Shown: one piece after another, positions 22,448 through 32,640 of the stretch
Position numbering within the stretch: the first letter of the stretch is position 1
Layout of the letters: the number at the start of each line of letters is the position of its first letter
Assembly: GCF_023078275.1 (NCBI RefSeq)
Contig: NC_062975.1
Location: forward strand, 16,219,141 to 16,283,140
DNA length: 64,000 nucleotides
Origin: Leguminivora glycinivorella
Taxonomy: Eukaryota; Arthropoda; Insecta; Lepidoptera; Tortricidae
Reading direction: 5' to 3'
Translations under genes and position numbers: made by a program
The notes under the pieces: generated by a model
Database searches by the model: none
The model's input: the letters and a program-made list of their open reading frames with translations, nothing else
Told to the model about the DNA's origin: nothing

Positions 22448-23189
22448 GTATATGTAGATGAGCGTGATTTTAAGGAAGCAAGCAGGCGTTGCATTTTCGT
22501 TGTGTTGTGACCATAGTTGCAATAAAATAAATCATGTTACATCGCATTACTACACGACGTCGTATTAGTACCGGTGATACGTCTTCGTAGGTACCTTTCT
22601 ACGATACGACGTCGCAACGTGACAGAACGTCGCAAAGTAACACAATGTCGCAACGCTGTGACGTCATCGCCCAAATCAATTGTTTAATTTTATTTTTATT
22701 GTTCTCTTTATTTTCTCTCCTTTTTGTTACCTAAGTTTCGTGACGCATTGGTATTACTGTAATGTCATGTAAACATGTTTTTACTAATACATGATAATGA
22801 TAAATGATATTAATACAACTTTGCATAGTGAATAGGTATGTGTGCCCCTAGTCACAGAAACGACGATCGCTAGCCAGCCGCCGTTGTATTTTTTCCGCCG
22901 ATTAAAAATATTAAATGAAAATATTGGAACGAGTCATATGAATGAAACTCCGGCTGCAATGGGATGAATGGTTTTGTTTAACTAACTGATGCTCGTGGCT
23001 TTGTTTGCAGGATATAATGTTTTGGATCCAATCATTGGAATGTTTGGATTATATTTTAATATAGATCGATTTCTGATATTGAGTTAATACATCGTTCTTT
23101 TATACTATTTATTATTTAAAAATGCAAAGGCTATTGTTAAATATAAGCAAGTTAGCCTCTGCTGACAATTTAGTATCAGGAAACGAAAA
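22448..23189. other. no gene seen; CGTCG cluster
   Basis: Repeated GACGTCG and CGTCGCAACG words occur at about 22555-22660, possibly a decayed short repeat. Otherwise AT-rich with nothing recognised. Confidence 0.45.
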
Positions 23190-23429
23190 TCCATACTAAC
23201 ATTATAAATGGGAAAGTGTGTGTGTCTGATTGTCCGTCTTTCACGACAAAACGGAGCGACTAATTGACGTGATTTTTTAAGTGGAGATAGTTGAAGGGAT
23301 GGAGAGTGACATAGGCTACTTTTTGTCTCTTTCTAACACCCCACTTCCCTAAAATGGAGGGTGGAAATTTGTATGAAGCATTCTGCAATTTACGAATTTA
23401 ACGCGAGCGAAGCCGCGAGCAAAAGCTAG
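23190..23429 (+). mobile_element. Helitron-like element (copy 2)
   Basis: A, then TCCATACTAACATTATAAAT … GAAGCCGCGAGCAAAAGCTAG, then T. Longer form containing CCCACTTCCCTAAAATGGAG before the end, as also at 56861. Confidence 0.75.
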
Positions 23430-24307
23430 TTTATTATAAAGTCAAATATATGTAGTTTTCTGGTATAATATAAAATTTTCCATTATTTTCAGGCATTTTA
23501 AAATGGTGAACTAGACGACTTAGTAAAAAAATAACGCAAAAGTCGGTCAAACTCTTGTTCATTACTCTAATTATGCAAAAAGACCGACTTGAATCTGCGG
23601 GGAATTGTCCAACATTTTTGCCAACTATTTAGCCAAAAAGGAACTGTAACTTACATTAAAGTTGCCAGTAACAATGGTCGTCGAGGTGGAATTAACTGGA
23701 ATTGCTAAATTAACCAAAGCACAAGTTTGTGTTAATAGCAAGTCTGTGTCCCGCGGGGGTCCGTGGGCTGTGTTCGACAATATTGCTAACTTGTGGGGCT
23801 TAAACATCGCAACTTAGCAATGGAAGGGCATATTCGGAAATTGAAGTATTTCCTACACTGTTTTTTGTGCACCTTGCTCGCTAGCGACCGTTCCCTAGAA
23901 CGACTACTTATCCGGACAATCATCGTCGAATCAACAACCCACATGGCGGTTGTCTTGTGAGCCAAGTCTACTACATAAGATTATTCTATTCATTTTTTTC
24001 ACCTATTTTTACAATTACTTTGGACTAAATGTGAATGTGAAAGAATTGTATATGAACAAGAATGTACAGTATACTGAACATACATATAAACATCTGCTAT
24101 ACAACATGAAAAAATAAGACGACAATAATATAAATTATATTAACTGCTGACGGAGAGGTACTTATTTATTTCATCGGGTTCTTGGAAATCTGGTGTATTT
24201 GACTTCGGCGTAGATGTCTCGACTGAAAAACGTGTCGCCAAAATGATTATTTAGCTTTTAACAATATTTTTCTTGTATGTTTCAAGTTATGAGGACGTTA
24301 TACATAA
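23430..24307. other. no gene seen
   Basis: A short inverted pair AAGTCGGTC and GACCGACTT (23542 and 23581) is the only structure noted. Confidence 0.45.
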
Positions 24308-24486
24308 TCCATACTAATATTATAAATGGGAAAGTGTGTGTATCTGTTTGTTTGTCCGTCTTTCACGGCAAAACGGAGCGACGAATTGACGTGATTTTTT
24401 AAGTGGAGATAGTAGAAGAGATGGAGACTGACATAGGCTACTTTTTGTCTCTTTCTCTCTCGAGCGAAGCCGCGGGCAAAAGCTAG
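24308..24486 (+). mobile_element. Helitron-like element (copy 3)
   Basis: TCCATACTAATATTATAAAT to GCCGCGGGCAAAAGCTAG between A and T. Short form, about 180 bp. The 94-codon minus-strand frame across it is repeat. Confidence 0.75.
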
Positions 24487-24806
24487 TATGTATATATTTA
24501 TGTGTGTCAGTTGCCTCTAAAGATATTGGATTTAAATCCGAACAGTTCATTAGTACAGTAGCGGCAAAAATAATTTTTTTCAGACATTCGCATAGATATT
24601 TCATTTTCGAAAATGGCTCTAGCGATATTCAATAATATATTTAGTGGTGTATGAAAACGACTACTTGGTCATCCTAAGGTCCGTTTTTCAATGGATCCAT
24701 ACTTCACATTTCTTATATAAGGCCCGAGTAGGCGCTTGGAGCGGACCGTTCAGCGGGGCGGGCGACCGAGCGTCGACTCAGGACACTTGTATGAAATGAA
24801 ATGGAG

Positions 24807-24973
24807 ATATTAAACATGTAAAATCGGGTAACTTACGAAAACGTCGTCGACGTGCGTCGGGATACCATCGACATCGCGCGTGCTCAATGATAATGCTCTT
24901 CGTTACGGAGCGAAACATGTCGAGCGACCTTCGACAATTTTACGTGAGCTACCCGATTTTACACGTTTAATAT
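24807..24973. mobile_element. palindromic MITE
   Basis: ATATTAAACATGTAAAATCG with GGTAACTTACG on the left; CGTGAGCTACC with CGATTTTACACGTTTAATAT on the right. The GC-richer interior has ACGTCGTCGACGTGCGTCGG. The DNA between 24487 and 24806 shows nothing else. Confidence 0.7.
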
Positions 24974-25188
24974 GTCAGTGTCTCACGGTAGTTTTATTAT
25001 TAAAATGAAATAGTGTTGTGTTCCTGCCGGTGAGTAAGGCTGCCAGAGCTCAACGAGGGTGCGGTGTGCTGATGACGGGAGGACTTACGGAACTGACTTA
25101 TTCCGTCTATTGTCCTTTGAGTCGTCGGCAACCCGAACCCTCCTTGGAACTTGTGCATTTAATGTGTTTACTGTGTATTTAACGCAGC

Positions 25189-25333
25189 AAAAGGGAATTT
25201 ACAAGTTTCTAATGGGGTGGCAACGCGCATGTGACACTCTTTGAGTTGCAGGCGTCCATAGGTTACGGTGACCGCTTTCCATCAGGCGGGCCGTACGCTT
25301 GTTTGCCACCGACGTAGTATAAAAGAAAAAAAA
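25189..25333 (+). pseudogene. CR1/jockey-like LINE 3' end (short copy)
   Basis: KGIYKFLMGWQRACDTL then stop, followed by the same 3' UTR as at 22180 (CATCAGGCGGGCCGTACGCT … AGTATAAAAGAAAAAAA). Heavily 5'-truncated, with substitutions in the conserved DRQRARDTP end. Confidence 0.7.
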
Positions 25334-25439
25334 TTGAGGTTTGAATCATTTTGGTTATTTATTTTCATTTCATTTGGTTCATGGATTTTATTTCGATTTT
25401 ATTACCTACTTATAAATATTTTTTTTCTCAGGGCCATGA

Positions 25440-25600
25440 CAAATGTCGAACAGATAACAATGCACACGCGAGGAGGAAATTCGCAACTCGTGTCGAACTT
25501 TTTTTTTAGGTTTGAGGAAGTGTCCTTCGATTGTGTTTTAATTATCGTCACTCGTTTTGGGCTTCCTTTGGAATGAAATAATGCGAGTGCTTATTTTCCA
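25440..25600 (-). mobile_element. degenerate family D fragment
   Basis: GGAAATTCGCAACTCGTGTC and ATTATCGTCACTCGTTTTGG resemble the arm of family D in reverse (compare 8460-8570). Low similarity elsewhere. Confidence 0.4.
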
Positions 25601-25624
25601 CACATGACGGAAAAAACCAAAATA

Positions 25625-25790
25625 CTTTGAGTAAGAATAGAACAGAATAGAAATAATTTATTCGAAAACACACACAAAAAAGGAACATATACATGATACA
25701 GAAATGGTCTATTACTGGCGACTTCCAGCGCTGATCTTCCGATTAGACCATTCGGTGACAACAATTATCAAATAATAAATAATTTTTAGT
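25625..25790 (-). mobile_element. LINE-type 3' tail, reversed
   Basis: GAATAGAACAGAATAGAAAT then AATTTATTCGAAAACACAC: read in reverse this is a 3' UTR ending in AATAAATT and a short TTCTA-type tandem tail. No protein part is visible. Confidence 0.4.
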
Positions 25791-26171
25791 TACTGGCCGC
25801 AAACATTAGGTTAAGCATTAGAAACAACACTCATGGTGTAAAATCCGAAGATCTGTTTGCGTTGCGATTACCAACATTTGCAAGATTAGCGCGTCCGCTA
25901 CATTCAACGGCGGAAATATGGGCGGTGGCATTAGCTATGTTTGCCTTTCTTGCACTAAGCAGGACTTACTGGAATTATTGCGCGATTTTTACTTATAAAC
26001 GCTTCAAATCTAATGATCCCTTCATAGTCATTAATAGTTCGTAATAAATAAGAAAGAACACCGAAGCCACAACACCGAGTGAGTACAAAGAAAATATTAA
26101 ACAAGATGACGATTTTTCTCTACGTCTGATTCAGGCCAAATGAACACAACATTTCCATCGTCATCATTTAG

Positions 26172-26412
26172 ATGGCTGGCAGTCCTCAACCGTGCGTTTC
26201 TCCAGAAACTTCCTGCCCCGCACAGCTAAACTGTGGAATGAATTATCGCCGGCGGTATTTCCGGACCGATACGACCTTCAAACCTTCAAGAAAAGAGCGT
26301 ACACCCCATCTTAAAGGCTGGCAACGCACCTCCAACACCTCTGGTGTTTCGGGTGTCCATCGCTTTCCATCAGGCGACCTGTCTGCTCGTTTGCCTCCTA
26401 TCCCATAAAAAA
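26172..26412 (+). pseudogene. CR1/jockey-like LINE 3' end
   Basis: Frame TVRFSRNFLPRTAKLWNELS, then PAVFPDRYDLQTFKKRAYTP and a stop, with a 3' UTR ending CATCAGGCGACCTGTCTGCT … CCTATCCCATAAAAAAAAAA. Same family type as 22180 but a distinct subfamily; its 3' end resembles that of SINE family II (49165), which suggests the SINE borrows LINE machinery of this kind. Confidence 0.75.
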
Positions 26413-27477
26413 AAAACTAACTTTTACTTTGTTTCTATAAGCTGTCTGTAAAAATCTCCTCCACGGGGCAGGCATTTGCCTAGTGTGGAGGTCAGTAAAG
26501 TATAAATGTATCCATGTATTTATTTATTTCTTAATTTGTGAACACACCCCAGTATGAAAGGTAGTTACACTTATCCAGACATCTACCTATTATTTAATTG
26601 CGTCATTGATCATGTATTTGTACAAAAATACTAGTAAAATAAACAATCCATACAAACGTACATGGCATAATTAATATAACTCGCTATTAAAAACTCTGAT
26701 CCCGGATTATAATTTCAATGTGTAGTTAAATACTTTAACAAACGTCATATTTTAGCTGACTTTATTAACGCCAACTATCAGCAAAGCCCAATTCCAGGAA
26801 GGATCCGAACAGCACATTTTATTTTACGCAAATAACACATTTCATTTCAAATAAACTCTCTTTTGTCAGTGACTTTAATCAAAATCCACAGTTCCAAACT
26901 AAAATCAACTGCCCAAAACTAGTTCCGAATAATATTTATCCACTATTAACGAAACAAAAGTGAGCGTAGCAAGAACTTTGCGATCCCGACGGTCTCCCTT
27001 CTTACTGTGCGGAAATAAACCTTAGTTCACTAACTTAGAACTCATTTTAGAATGAGCTACAAACTTTTTTGTTCTCCACAAACGTGTGAAATGTTTGCTT
27101 ACGAAACTGTAAAGCATATTTAGGTCTTGTTGCCTTAGTGTTAGGGTTGGTTTCGGATTGGCAGCAGATTTTTCATGAATTTAGCGCGTCACGCGGAAGG
27201 GTTGGAGTTCACTTCAGTATATTTTCCTTTTTTCCTTGTCGAGTGGTTTTATGCTTTTTAAAGTAATTTATTTTATTGGGAGGCTAGGTGTTTCTATTGC
27301 TATCGCTTTTCTTACATATTGAGTTTGTTTTCATTTTAGAGAAAATCTGTTGAACTTAAAAAGTAGTTAGTGTTGAACATAAAAATGCTGCGGTCGCGCT
27401 GTGTATGGAAAAGGGTAAAATTTCAGAAATATGTGTTAAATCACTTGTCAGTCATTTTTTATAGGACACATGGACTG
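26413..27477. other. no gene seen
   Basis: Nothing recognised apart from a possible short tail (TTTATTTATTTC near 26518). Confidence 0.45.
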
Positions 27478-27805
27478 AAGACATCCATGACTCAGAAACA
27501 AATATCTGTGATTCGTACTCAGGACCGCGACTTAGCAGGCAGGGTAATACAGTCGACCAAAAATGTGGCTTACCCCTACGGGTGAGGTTCGTTTAAACGT
27601 CATCGTCATGAGACAACAAGGTCGATTTCCGCTTGCAATAATATTATGTCAGTGACAATCGCTCTGTCTATATATGATGTTTACGTCATGCCATGTGTCA
27701 AGTCAACCTTAGCGATCGTTAGAGCTCACAGAAACTTTTGTAAAAACTGGTAGACCACTTTCTTGGCCGACTGTACTACCCGCTAGGCCAGATCGCTCGT
27801 CAAAC
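27478..27805 (-). mobile_element. SINE family I (copy 2), split by a MITE
   Basis: Minus-strand SINE pieces: ATGACTCAGAAACAAATATC and GCAGGCAGGGTAA on the left, CTACCCGCTAGGCCAGATCG and CTCGTCAAAC on the right. The 224-bp MITE at 27550-27773 interrupts it at a duplicated TA. Confidence 0.7.
27550..27773. mobile_element. mariner-type MITE nested in a SINE
   Basis: Ends CAGTCGACCAAAAATGTGG and CCACTTTCTTGGCCGACTG are inverted with few mismatches; TA flanks both sides (27548-27549, 27774-27775). Younger than its SINE host. Confidence 0.75.
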
Positions 27806-28085
27806 CTTATAGATACCTTGATCACCTACTTACACGTCTCCTTTATGCTAAATAATATTGTAAGCAAGACATATACAAGGTGTCGTTGAATAGTCGGGTC
27901 CGTTATCGCGGCCACGGTGAGTTGCTAACGACTCCTCAGTTTAGCCCCCATACGTCACATGTCTTCTATGTAAGCAACTTTGTTGAATATGAATACGTCA
28001 AATATTATCGACTATGTGTGAAGATGGTCGACTATGTGTGGTGCACTTTATATTTCCAGGGTTTTCTTAATATGTGAAATATTAT

Positions 28086-28155
28086 AGGACATTCTTACAC
28101 AGATTGACTGAGTCCCACGGTGAGCTCAAGAAGGCTTGTGTTGTGCCGGTCGTCC
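28086..28155 (-). mobile_element. SINE family I tail fragment
   Basis: TTACACAGATTGACTGAG, CCCACGGTGAGCTCAAGAAG and GCTTGTGTTGTG in the order of the reversed SINE tail (compare 11480). Confidence 0.6.
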
Positions 28156-28231
28156 TTATTCTTTAGTATAAGTAAATAGGTGAAAGGTGTTTTTAGAGAG
28201 TAGTTATGTACGTGATCGAAGCTGCAAAGTA

Positions 28232-28576
28232 TTTTTCCCCTCACTAGCTCGGAAACACGTGTTTTGTCCTTTAATACCAGCGGGTAAAAACACATTTTAT
28301 CCACTAGTGGGTAAATAATTGACCTTGAATAAAGTCAAAATAACTGCTTTAAAATTGATAAAAGTTAGTGAATCTAGTAATAAAGATGACTTACCACCTG
28401 TGGAACTACTACTGGAAGCAGTGATAAACGCATTTTTTGCGTTGTAGTTTCCTCGCTATACTGAGGGGAAAAGTTTTGTGTTACATTCGGGTGCAAATGT
28501 ATTTTACTTCTCGTGTATTTTTTTCCACACTCTGCGTTAAAATACAACTTTGCCCCCTTGTATAACAAATAACTAT
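28232..28576 (-). mobile_element. MITE-like element, family G (copy 2)
   Basis: Minus copy: TTTTCCCCTCACTAGCTCGG, AAACACGTGTTTTGTCCTTT, CATTTTTTGCGTTGTAGTTT and GCCCCCTTGTATAACAAATA. The internal hairpin region of the 54358 copy is missing here. Confidence 0.75.
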
Positions 28577-28911
28577 TATGATGAAACAGTTTATTCCTCA
28601 AAAATGTTATTTAGCAAACTTTTTCATTTATTTCTTATCGTAAATACCTACGGTTAAGACAGTCTATTTAAAGTTATTGTAAGTTAAGAGATACGTAATT
28701 AAAAATAAATAAATACATTTTAAATCGAAATCTTTACGGGAGATAATATAATAAGGAGAAGTTATTTTTCAATTTGAACACATTTGCTTTCCTATTGTGT
28801 GACATGGGAGCAAAACCACATATCGTACGTCGGTGACGTCGTAACGACGTAATAGATATTGAATCCTGAATGAAACAAATGATTCTGTAATTGAGCCTTG
28901 GGCGTTAGTAA

Positions 28912-29023
28912 AGTAAAATGCAATGTTATAAGTCAGTATTAGTACGTATTTATCCTTTAAAATTATCTTATAAAAAAAAAGTAAAATGCAATGTTATAAG
29001 TCAGTATTAGTACGTATTTATCC
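28912..29023. repeat. exact 44-bp direct repeat
   Basis: Positions 28912-28955 and 28980-29023 are identical (beginning AGTAAAATGCAATGTTATAA and ending TACGTATTTATCC), separated by 24 bp of AT-rich sequence. A recent local duplication. Confidence 0.9.
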
Positions 29024-29726
29024 AAAAACAAGGTACACGAGACTCAACTCAACCGCTTAGCGAGACGCAGAACACTTCACACCCGTAAATTATGCCCATT
29101 GCTCTTTGATACATTTGCAATTCGTAACTAAGTTCCCGAATCACTCCCCGATGTGATCGTAAATTCATGATGCCCCACTTTACTGACCTAGATCATTCAT
29201 TACCCACGCATTTGTGGTCATATATTATTATTAAAGTGGAACCGGGATAATCGTAATCTCAAGAGACCGGCATTTTTATTGGAATCAGGAAAGTATTTGA
29301 CTATAATCTCATCTAATATAAATTGTCGATATAGTCTAAGATGGAGCATAATTACACACTTTTAATTTAAAAATACCCAGGGTATTGTAACGTGTATATA
29401 GACAGGATTTGAGTTTAATTTCTTAGACGTTAGAATTTTTGTAAATTAATCAGGTTATTCATGTACTTACGTAACATGTTGCGCCGATTATAGATATTTA
29501 AAAAGATATCCGTTTCCGTTAACTACCTTGTGCTCTCAATAACAGAGATCGCTTTCTGGGAAATTTATGTCATGGAGGTGTAAGTAGATTTATTTACTAA
29601 CTTATGTTCTGCCTTTCAGTAGTCCATATGGCAGTATGTTAGATCACGTACCTACATACTTTGTACTACTACATTATTATCACGTATAATATTTGTACTA
29701 ACTGGCTATAATGTTATTATTGCTTA
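29024..29726. other. no gene seen
   Basis: Nothing recognised. Confidence 0.5.
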
Positions 29727-29836
29727 GGGCCACATGCACTACCCGCTTAACTCAAGGTTAGTGGGCTGTCTACTGTCAAATTCTATATAAAATAATGGTG
29801 CGAGTGGCCACCACTTTTCGGTAGTGCAAGTGACCC
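29727..29836. mobile_element. PIF/Harbinger-like MITE (copy 2)
   Basis: TTA, GGGCCACATGCACTACCCGC … GTAGTGCAAGTGACCC, TTA. The interior CAAGGTTAGTGGGCTGTC is inverted relative to copy 1. TTA on both sides fits a target duplication. Confidence 0.75.
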
Positions 29837-30018
29837 TTAGTGAATAGGTAACTCAGTGGACGAAGCGATGGATTAGTGGTCCTTTAAAATAAATTGTCTC
29901 AACTTGAGTATATTATACCTACTCGTACATGTAAAAGAGTAAAATAAGACCAGAATCAAAACTTGTTACTCAAGGTAAGTGGGGCTCTAGATCCCGAGGC
30001 CCAAAAACCAATTTGATT

Positions 30019-30190
30019 ACAATACAATACAATACAATACAATACAATATATTCTTTATTGTTCACCAATATAACAAGATTACATCACATAATTTTAATT
30101 AACTATGGTAGACAACAGGCGGTCTTATAGCTAAAGAGCGATCTCTTCCAGACAACCTTTGGGTAGTGGAGACAAGACACAAAAAACAAC
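30019..30190 (-). mobile_element. LINE 3' end with (TTGTA)n tail, reversed
   Basis: A run of ACAAT units (30019-30048), then TATTCTTTATTGTTCACC and GCGATCTCTTCCAGACAACC with TTTGGGTAGTGGAGACAAGA. In reverse this is a 3' UTR with an AATAAAGAATA signal followed by a TTGTA-type tandem tail, a form common in Lepidoptera. Confidence 0.7.
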
Positions 30191-30365
30191 TGATTTGAGT
30201 AGGTGATGCAGTGCAATGAGTGATAGAAAACGTCAAATAATCTTAATACTAATAAAACATACATAAATAGGAATTAAAATAAACTTACACATGGTACAAA
30301 TGGTTAAGAAGCAAATACGGTTGAATTAATAACCTCCTTTTTCAACTTGGTTTAAAGTAATTCCG

Positions 30366-30528
30366 TGTGATATATCGTCACTACTTTGAAAAAAACTTGT
30401 ATCTTCTTCTGTCAATGAAAATAATATTGTAGTAAGTGTGTATGGAACGCATAGAGACTTACTGCATTTTAACTTTGAGGAGCAGTGTGAGATACGAGAT
30501 TTTTTCAAAGTAGTGACGATATATTTTA
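30366..30528. mobile_element. palindromic MITE
   Basis: ATATATCGTCACTACTTTGA (left) and TCAAAGTAGTGACGATATAT (right) are exactly complementary, extending through AAAAAA and less perfectly inward. The interior has no gene. No second copy noticed. Confidence 0.7.
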
Positions 30529-30743
30529 CAATCTATAGCAACTTTTAAAGGTTTAGATTCAGACTACTCAATTATTCTCACCTTTCTATTAAATCGCAAG
30601 AGATTTGGAACGAACCTGCAATATCGAGAGGGGATAGTATAATTTAGTTAGTATATTAAGTTGAAAATCAATCTAATAAACGTCTATGGCCGTCAGTTAC
30701 AGGCGCCTGTGACGGGTAGCGGTTCCTAAAATGACGCTTTATA

Positions 30744-31262
30744 CAGGGTGGACCCTGTAACAAAAGCAAAAAATAAACTCTAGGCGATACTCCTTAAACT
30801 GACCAATATTTGTTCAGCGGCTTAAAAATACATACAATAGCACATTACGATACAAGTGCGAAAAAAGGAGTTCGAAACGAGTGGCGATACGAGTTACGAA
30901 TTTCTTTTTCGCACGTGTGTCTTACGGTGTTTTTCAGTACAGATGGCCCTCCGAAGTTTCGACCTTGCATATATAATGCACCACTTCTCGCATTAGTGCG
31001 TAAAAAAACACCATATGTACTGACAAATACTTAATTATTAGCTTTAATGTACCTACTCTATTATTGTAATCATTGACGTTGTCTGTCATGCTTTAGTCTT
31101 AACAAAATTCGCAATTACTTACATCACCTCTTAGTAAAAACTGTCAAGGGTGATAAAAATCAAAATAAAAGTTATTTTTAAAAGTTCCTGAACAAATGTT
31201 GGTCATTTTAAGGAGTATAGGCTAGAGTTTATTTTTTTGCTTTTGTCACAGGGCCCACCCGG
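30744..31262. mobile_element. element with about 80-bp inverted ends, carrying a nested foldback
   Basis: Left end CAGGGTGGACCCTGTAACAA, AAACTCTAGGCGATACTCCT and ATTTGTTCAG; right end CTGAACAAATGTTGGTC, AGGAGTATAGGCTAGAGTTT and CACAGGGCCCACCCGGTA. TA is next to both ends. The family D foldback at 30843-31024 lies inside. Confidence 0.75.
30843..31024 (+). mobile_element. two-module foldback, family D (copy 2), nested
   Basis: TTACGATACAAGTGCGAAAA … TTTTCGCACGTGTGTC, then TTTTTCAGTACAGATGG … CCATATGTACTGAC. Shorter than the copy at 57427 because the GACCGAAGGGAGTG segment is missing. Confidence 0.75.
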
Positions 31263-31289
31263 TATGTATATAGTATGATATTAGGTATA

Positions 31290-31425
31290 GCATGTGATGC
31301 GAAGGAATGAAAGTCATGTGTCAAGAAAAGTATTACGAATAAATGTGGAACGAAGTAACGGAACAGGAAAAACGAGAAAACGGTGGACTGTGTGAAAGAT
31401 GATAAGAAATTAAAGTTAAATGATA
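31290..31425 (+). pseudogene. RTE-type LINE ORF2 C-terminal fragment
   Basis: Frame HVMRRNESHVSRKVLRINVE, then RSNGTGKTRKRWTVCER followed by stops. The G-K-T-R-K-R-W…C pattern matches the fragment at 52995 (RRGKTKKRWMDCVRDDM). Decayed. Confidence 0.6.
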
Positions 31426-31748
31426 TTATAATTATAAGAGTACACGAAAAATCATAACAAGTCTAGTCAGTTAAAAAATGAGATTTACATCTAAAAATGT
31501 GTCGTTAATAATCTATTATTTACAACTTCTATTTGTTCCTGTATTTATAAATATAACGTATTCTCTTCTCACTAATGGACTAAGAGCGCCAGACCTTCCT
31601 CATTTTCTCAAGGATGAAACTTTGGGATAATGTAGAGTCCGTATCGACGTTTAATGTCTGCATTTACCTAGTTCGGCCCGTCGGCCATTTTTTTGCTATG
31701 AGGTTTTTTTAAAACACTAACTTTCCTTAAATTCTCAACGCTCATTTT

Positions 31749-32110
31749 TAGGGTTCCGTACCAAAAAGGTACAAAAGGAACCCTTATGGTGCCGCTCTGT
31801 CCGTCTGTCTGTCTGTCTGTCTGTCACATTACTAAATATCTCGAGAACTACTTATGCTATCGCTTTAAAATTTGGATTAATTATGAACATCGTGAACCTC
31901 TACAAATTGAAAATATTTTTTATTTATTTATTAAAAATCATTATAGAAAATGGTCAAAATGAAAGGAGGGGGGGGGGGGGCAAACTGCAAATGTCAAGTT
32001 ACATCGTCAAGTGGGGTATCGTTAGAAAGACCTCAAAATGTACATATCAAAACAATTTTTTCAATGGACTAGACTTGTTATTTTACTGCAAAAATAACGT
32101 TCAAGGAAAC
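31749..32110 (+). mobile_element. GGTTCCG-family repeat (copy 2, truncated)
   Basis: TAGGGTTCCGTACCAAAAAG, GTACAAAAGGAACCCTTATG, a CTGTCTGT run, ATATCTCGAGAACTACTTAT and a run of 12 or more G near 31968. The CGGAACCC 3' end is absent. Confidence 0.7.
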
Positions 32111-32205
32111 CTAGTGAGCAGTGTACGGGTGATGTAGTGCACCTTGCACGCCGGTCATGCGGAGTCGGGACTGACCTAGTTCCATATCGCTGCACTATCA
32201 GCAGA

Positions 32206-32339
32206 CCTAGCACATGATGGCCGCGAGAGTATGTCGCCGCGAGATAGACTACCTGTCCTTATGTCATTAATACAGTTAGACACAAAGACGTGTCATCTAT
32301 CTCGCGGCGACATACTCCCGCGGCCATCATGTGCTAGGC
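32206..32339. mobile_element. palindromic MITE, uninterrupted copy (empty site)
   Basis: CCTAGCACATGATGGCCGCG with AGAGTATGTCGCCGCGAGAT on the left, answered by ATCTCGCGGCGACATACTCC with CGCGGCCATCATGTGCTAGG on the right. A single GTCATTAA lies in its centre at 32263-32270. The copy at 34384-36409 has two GTCATTAA motifs with 1,887 bp between them. Confidence 0.85.
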
Positions 32340-32429
32340 CTACAGGAGACCGGGACCAGGTGGGATCTGGAATTTTTTTTTACATATTTATAAGGAACAT
32401 GGCACCGTTTAATGAATACACACCTTAAT

Positions 32430-32640
32430 AATTATTTGTTTTACAAGGGGGCAAAGTTGTTGTTTAACCGCACGTGCCAATATTGATACCCGAGCAAGCG
32501 AAAGATTCCAATATTGAACCGCGAGCGTAGCGAGTGGTTCAAAAAGTGGAATCTTGAGCATTGCGAGGGTATCTAGGCACGAAAGTTAAACAAACTTTAC
32601 CACCGAGTGAAACACAAAAATTTTCACCACACCAACACTA
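32430..32640 (+). mobile_element. family G element, diverged 5' part
   Basis: ATTATTTGTTTTACAAGGGG then a hairpin GAACCGCGAGCGTAGCGAGT followed by GGTTC, in the position of the GAACCACGAGCG hairpin at 54358. The 3' half is lost or replaced. Confidence 0.6.
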
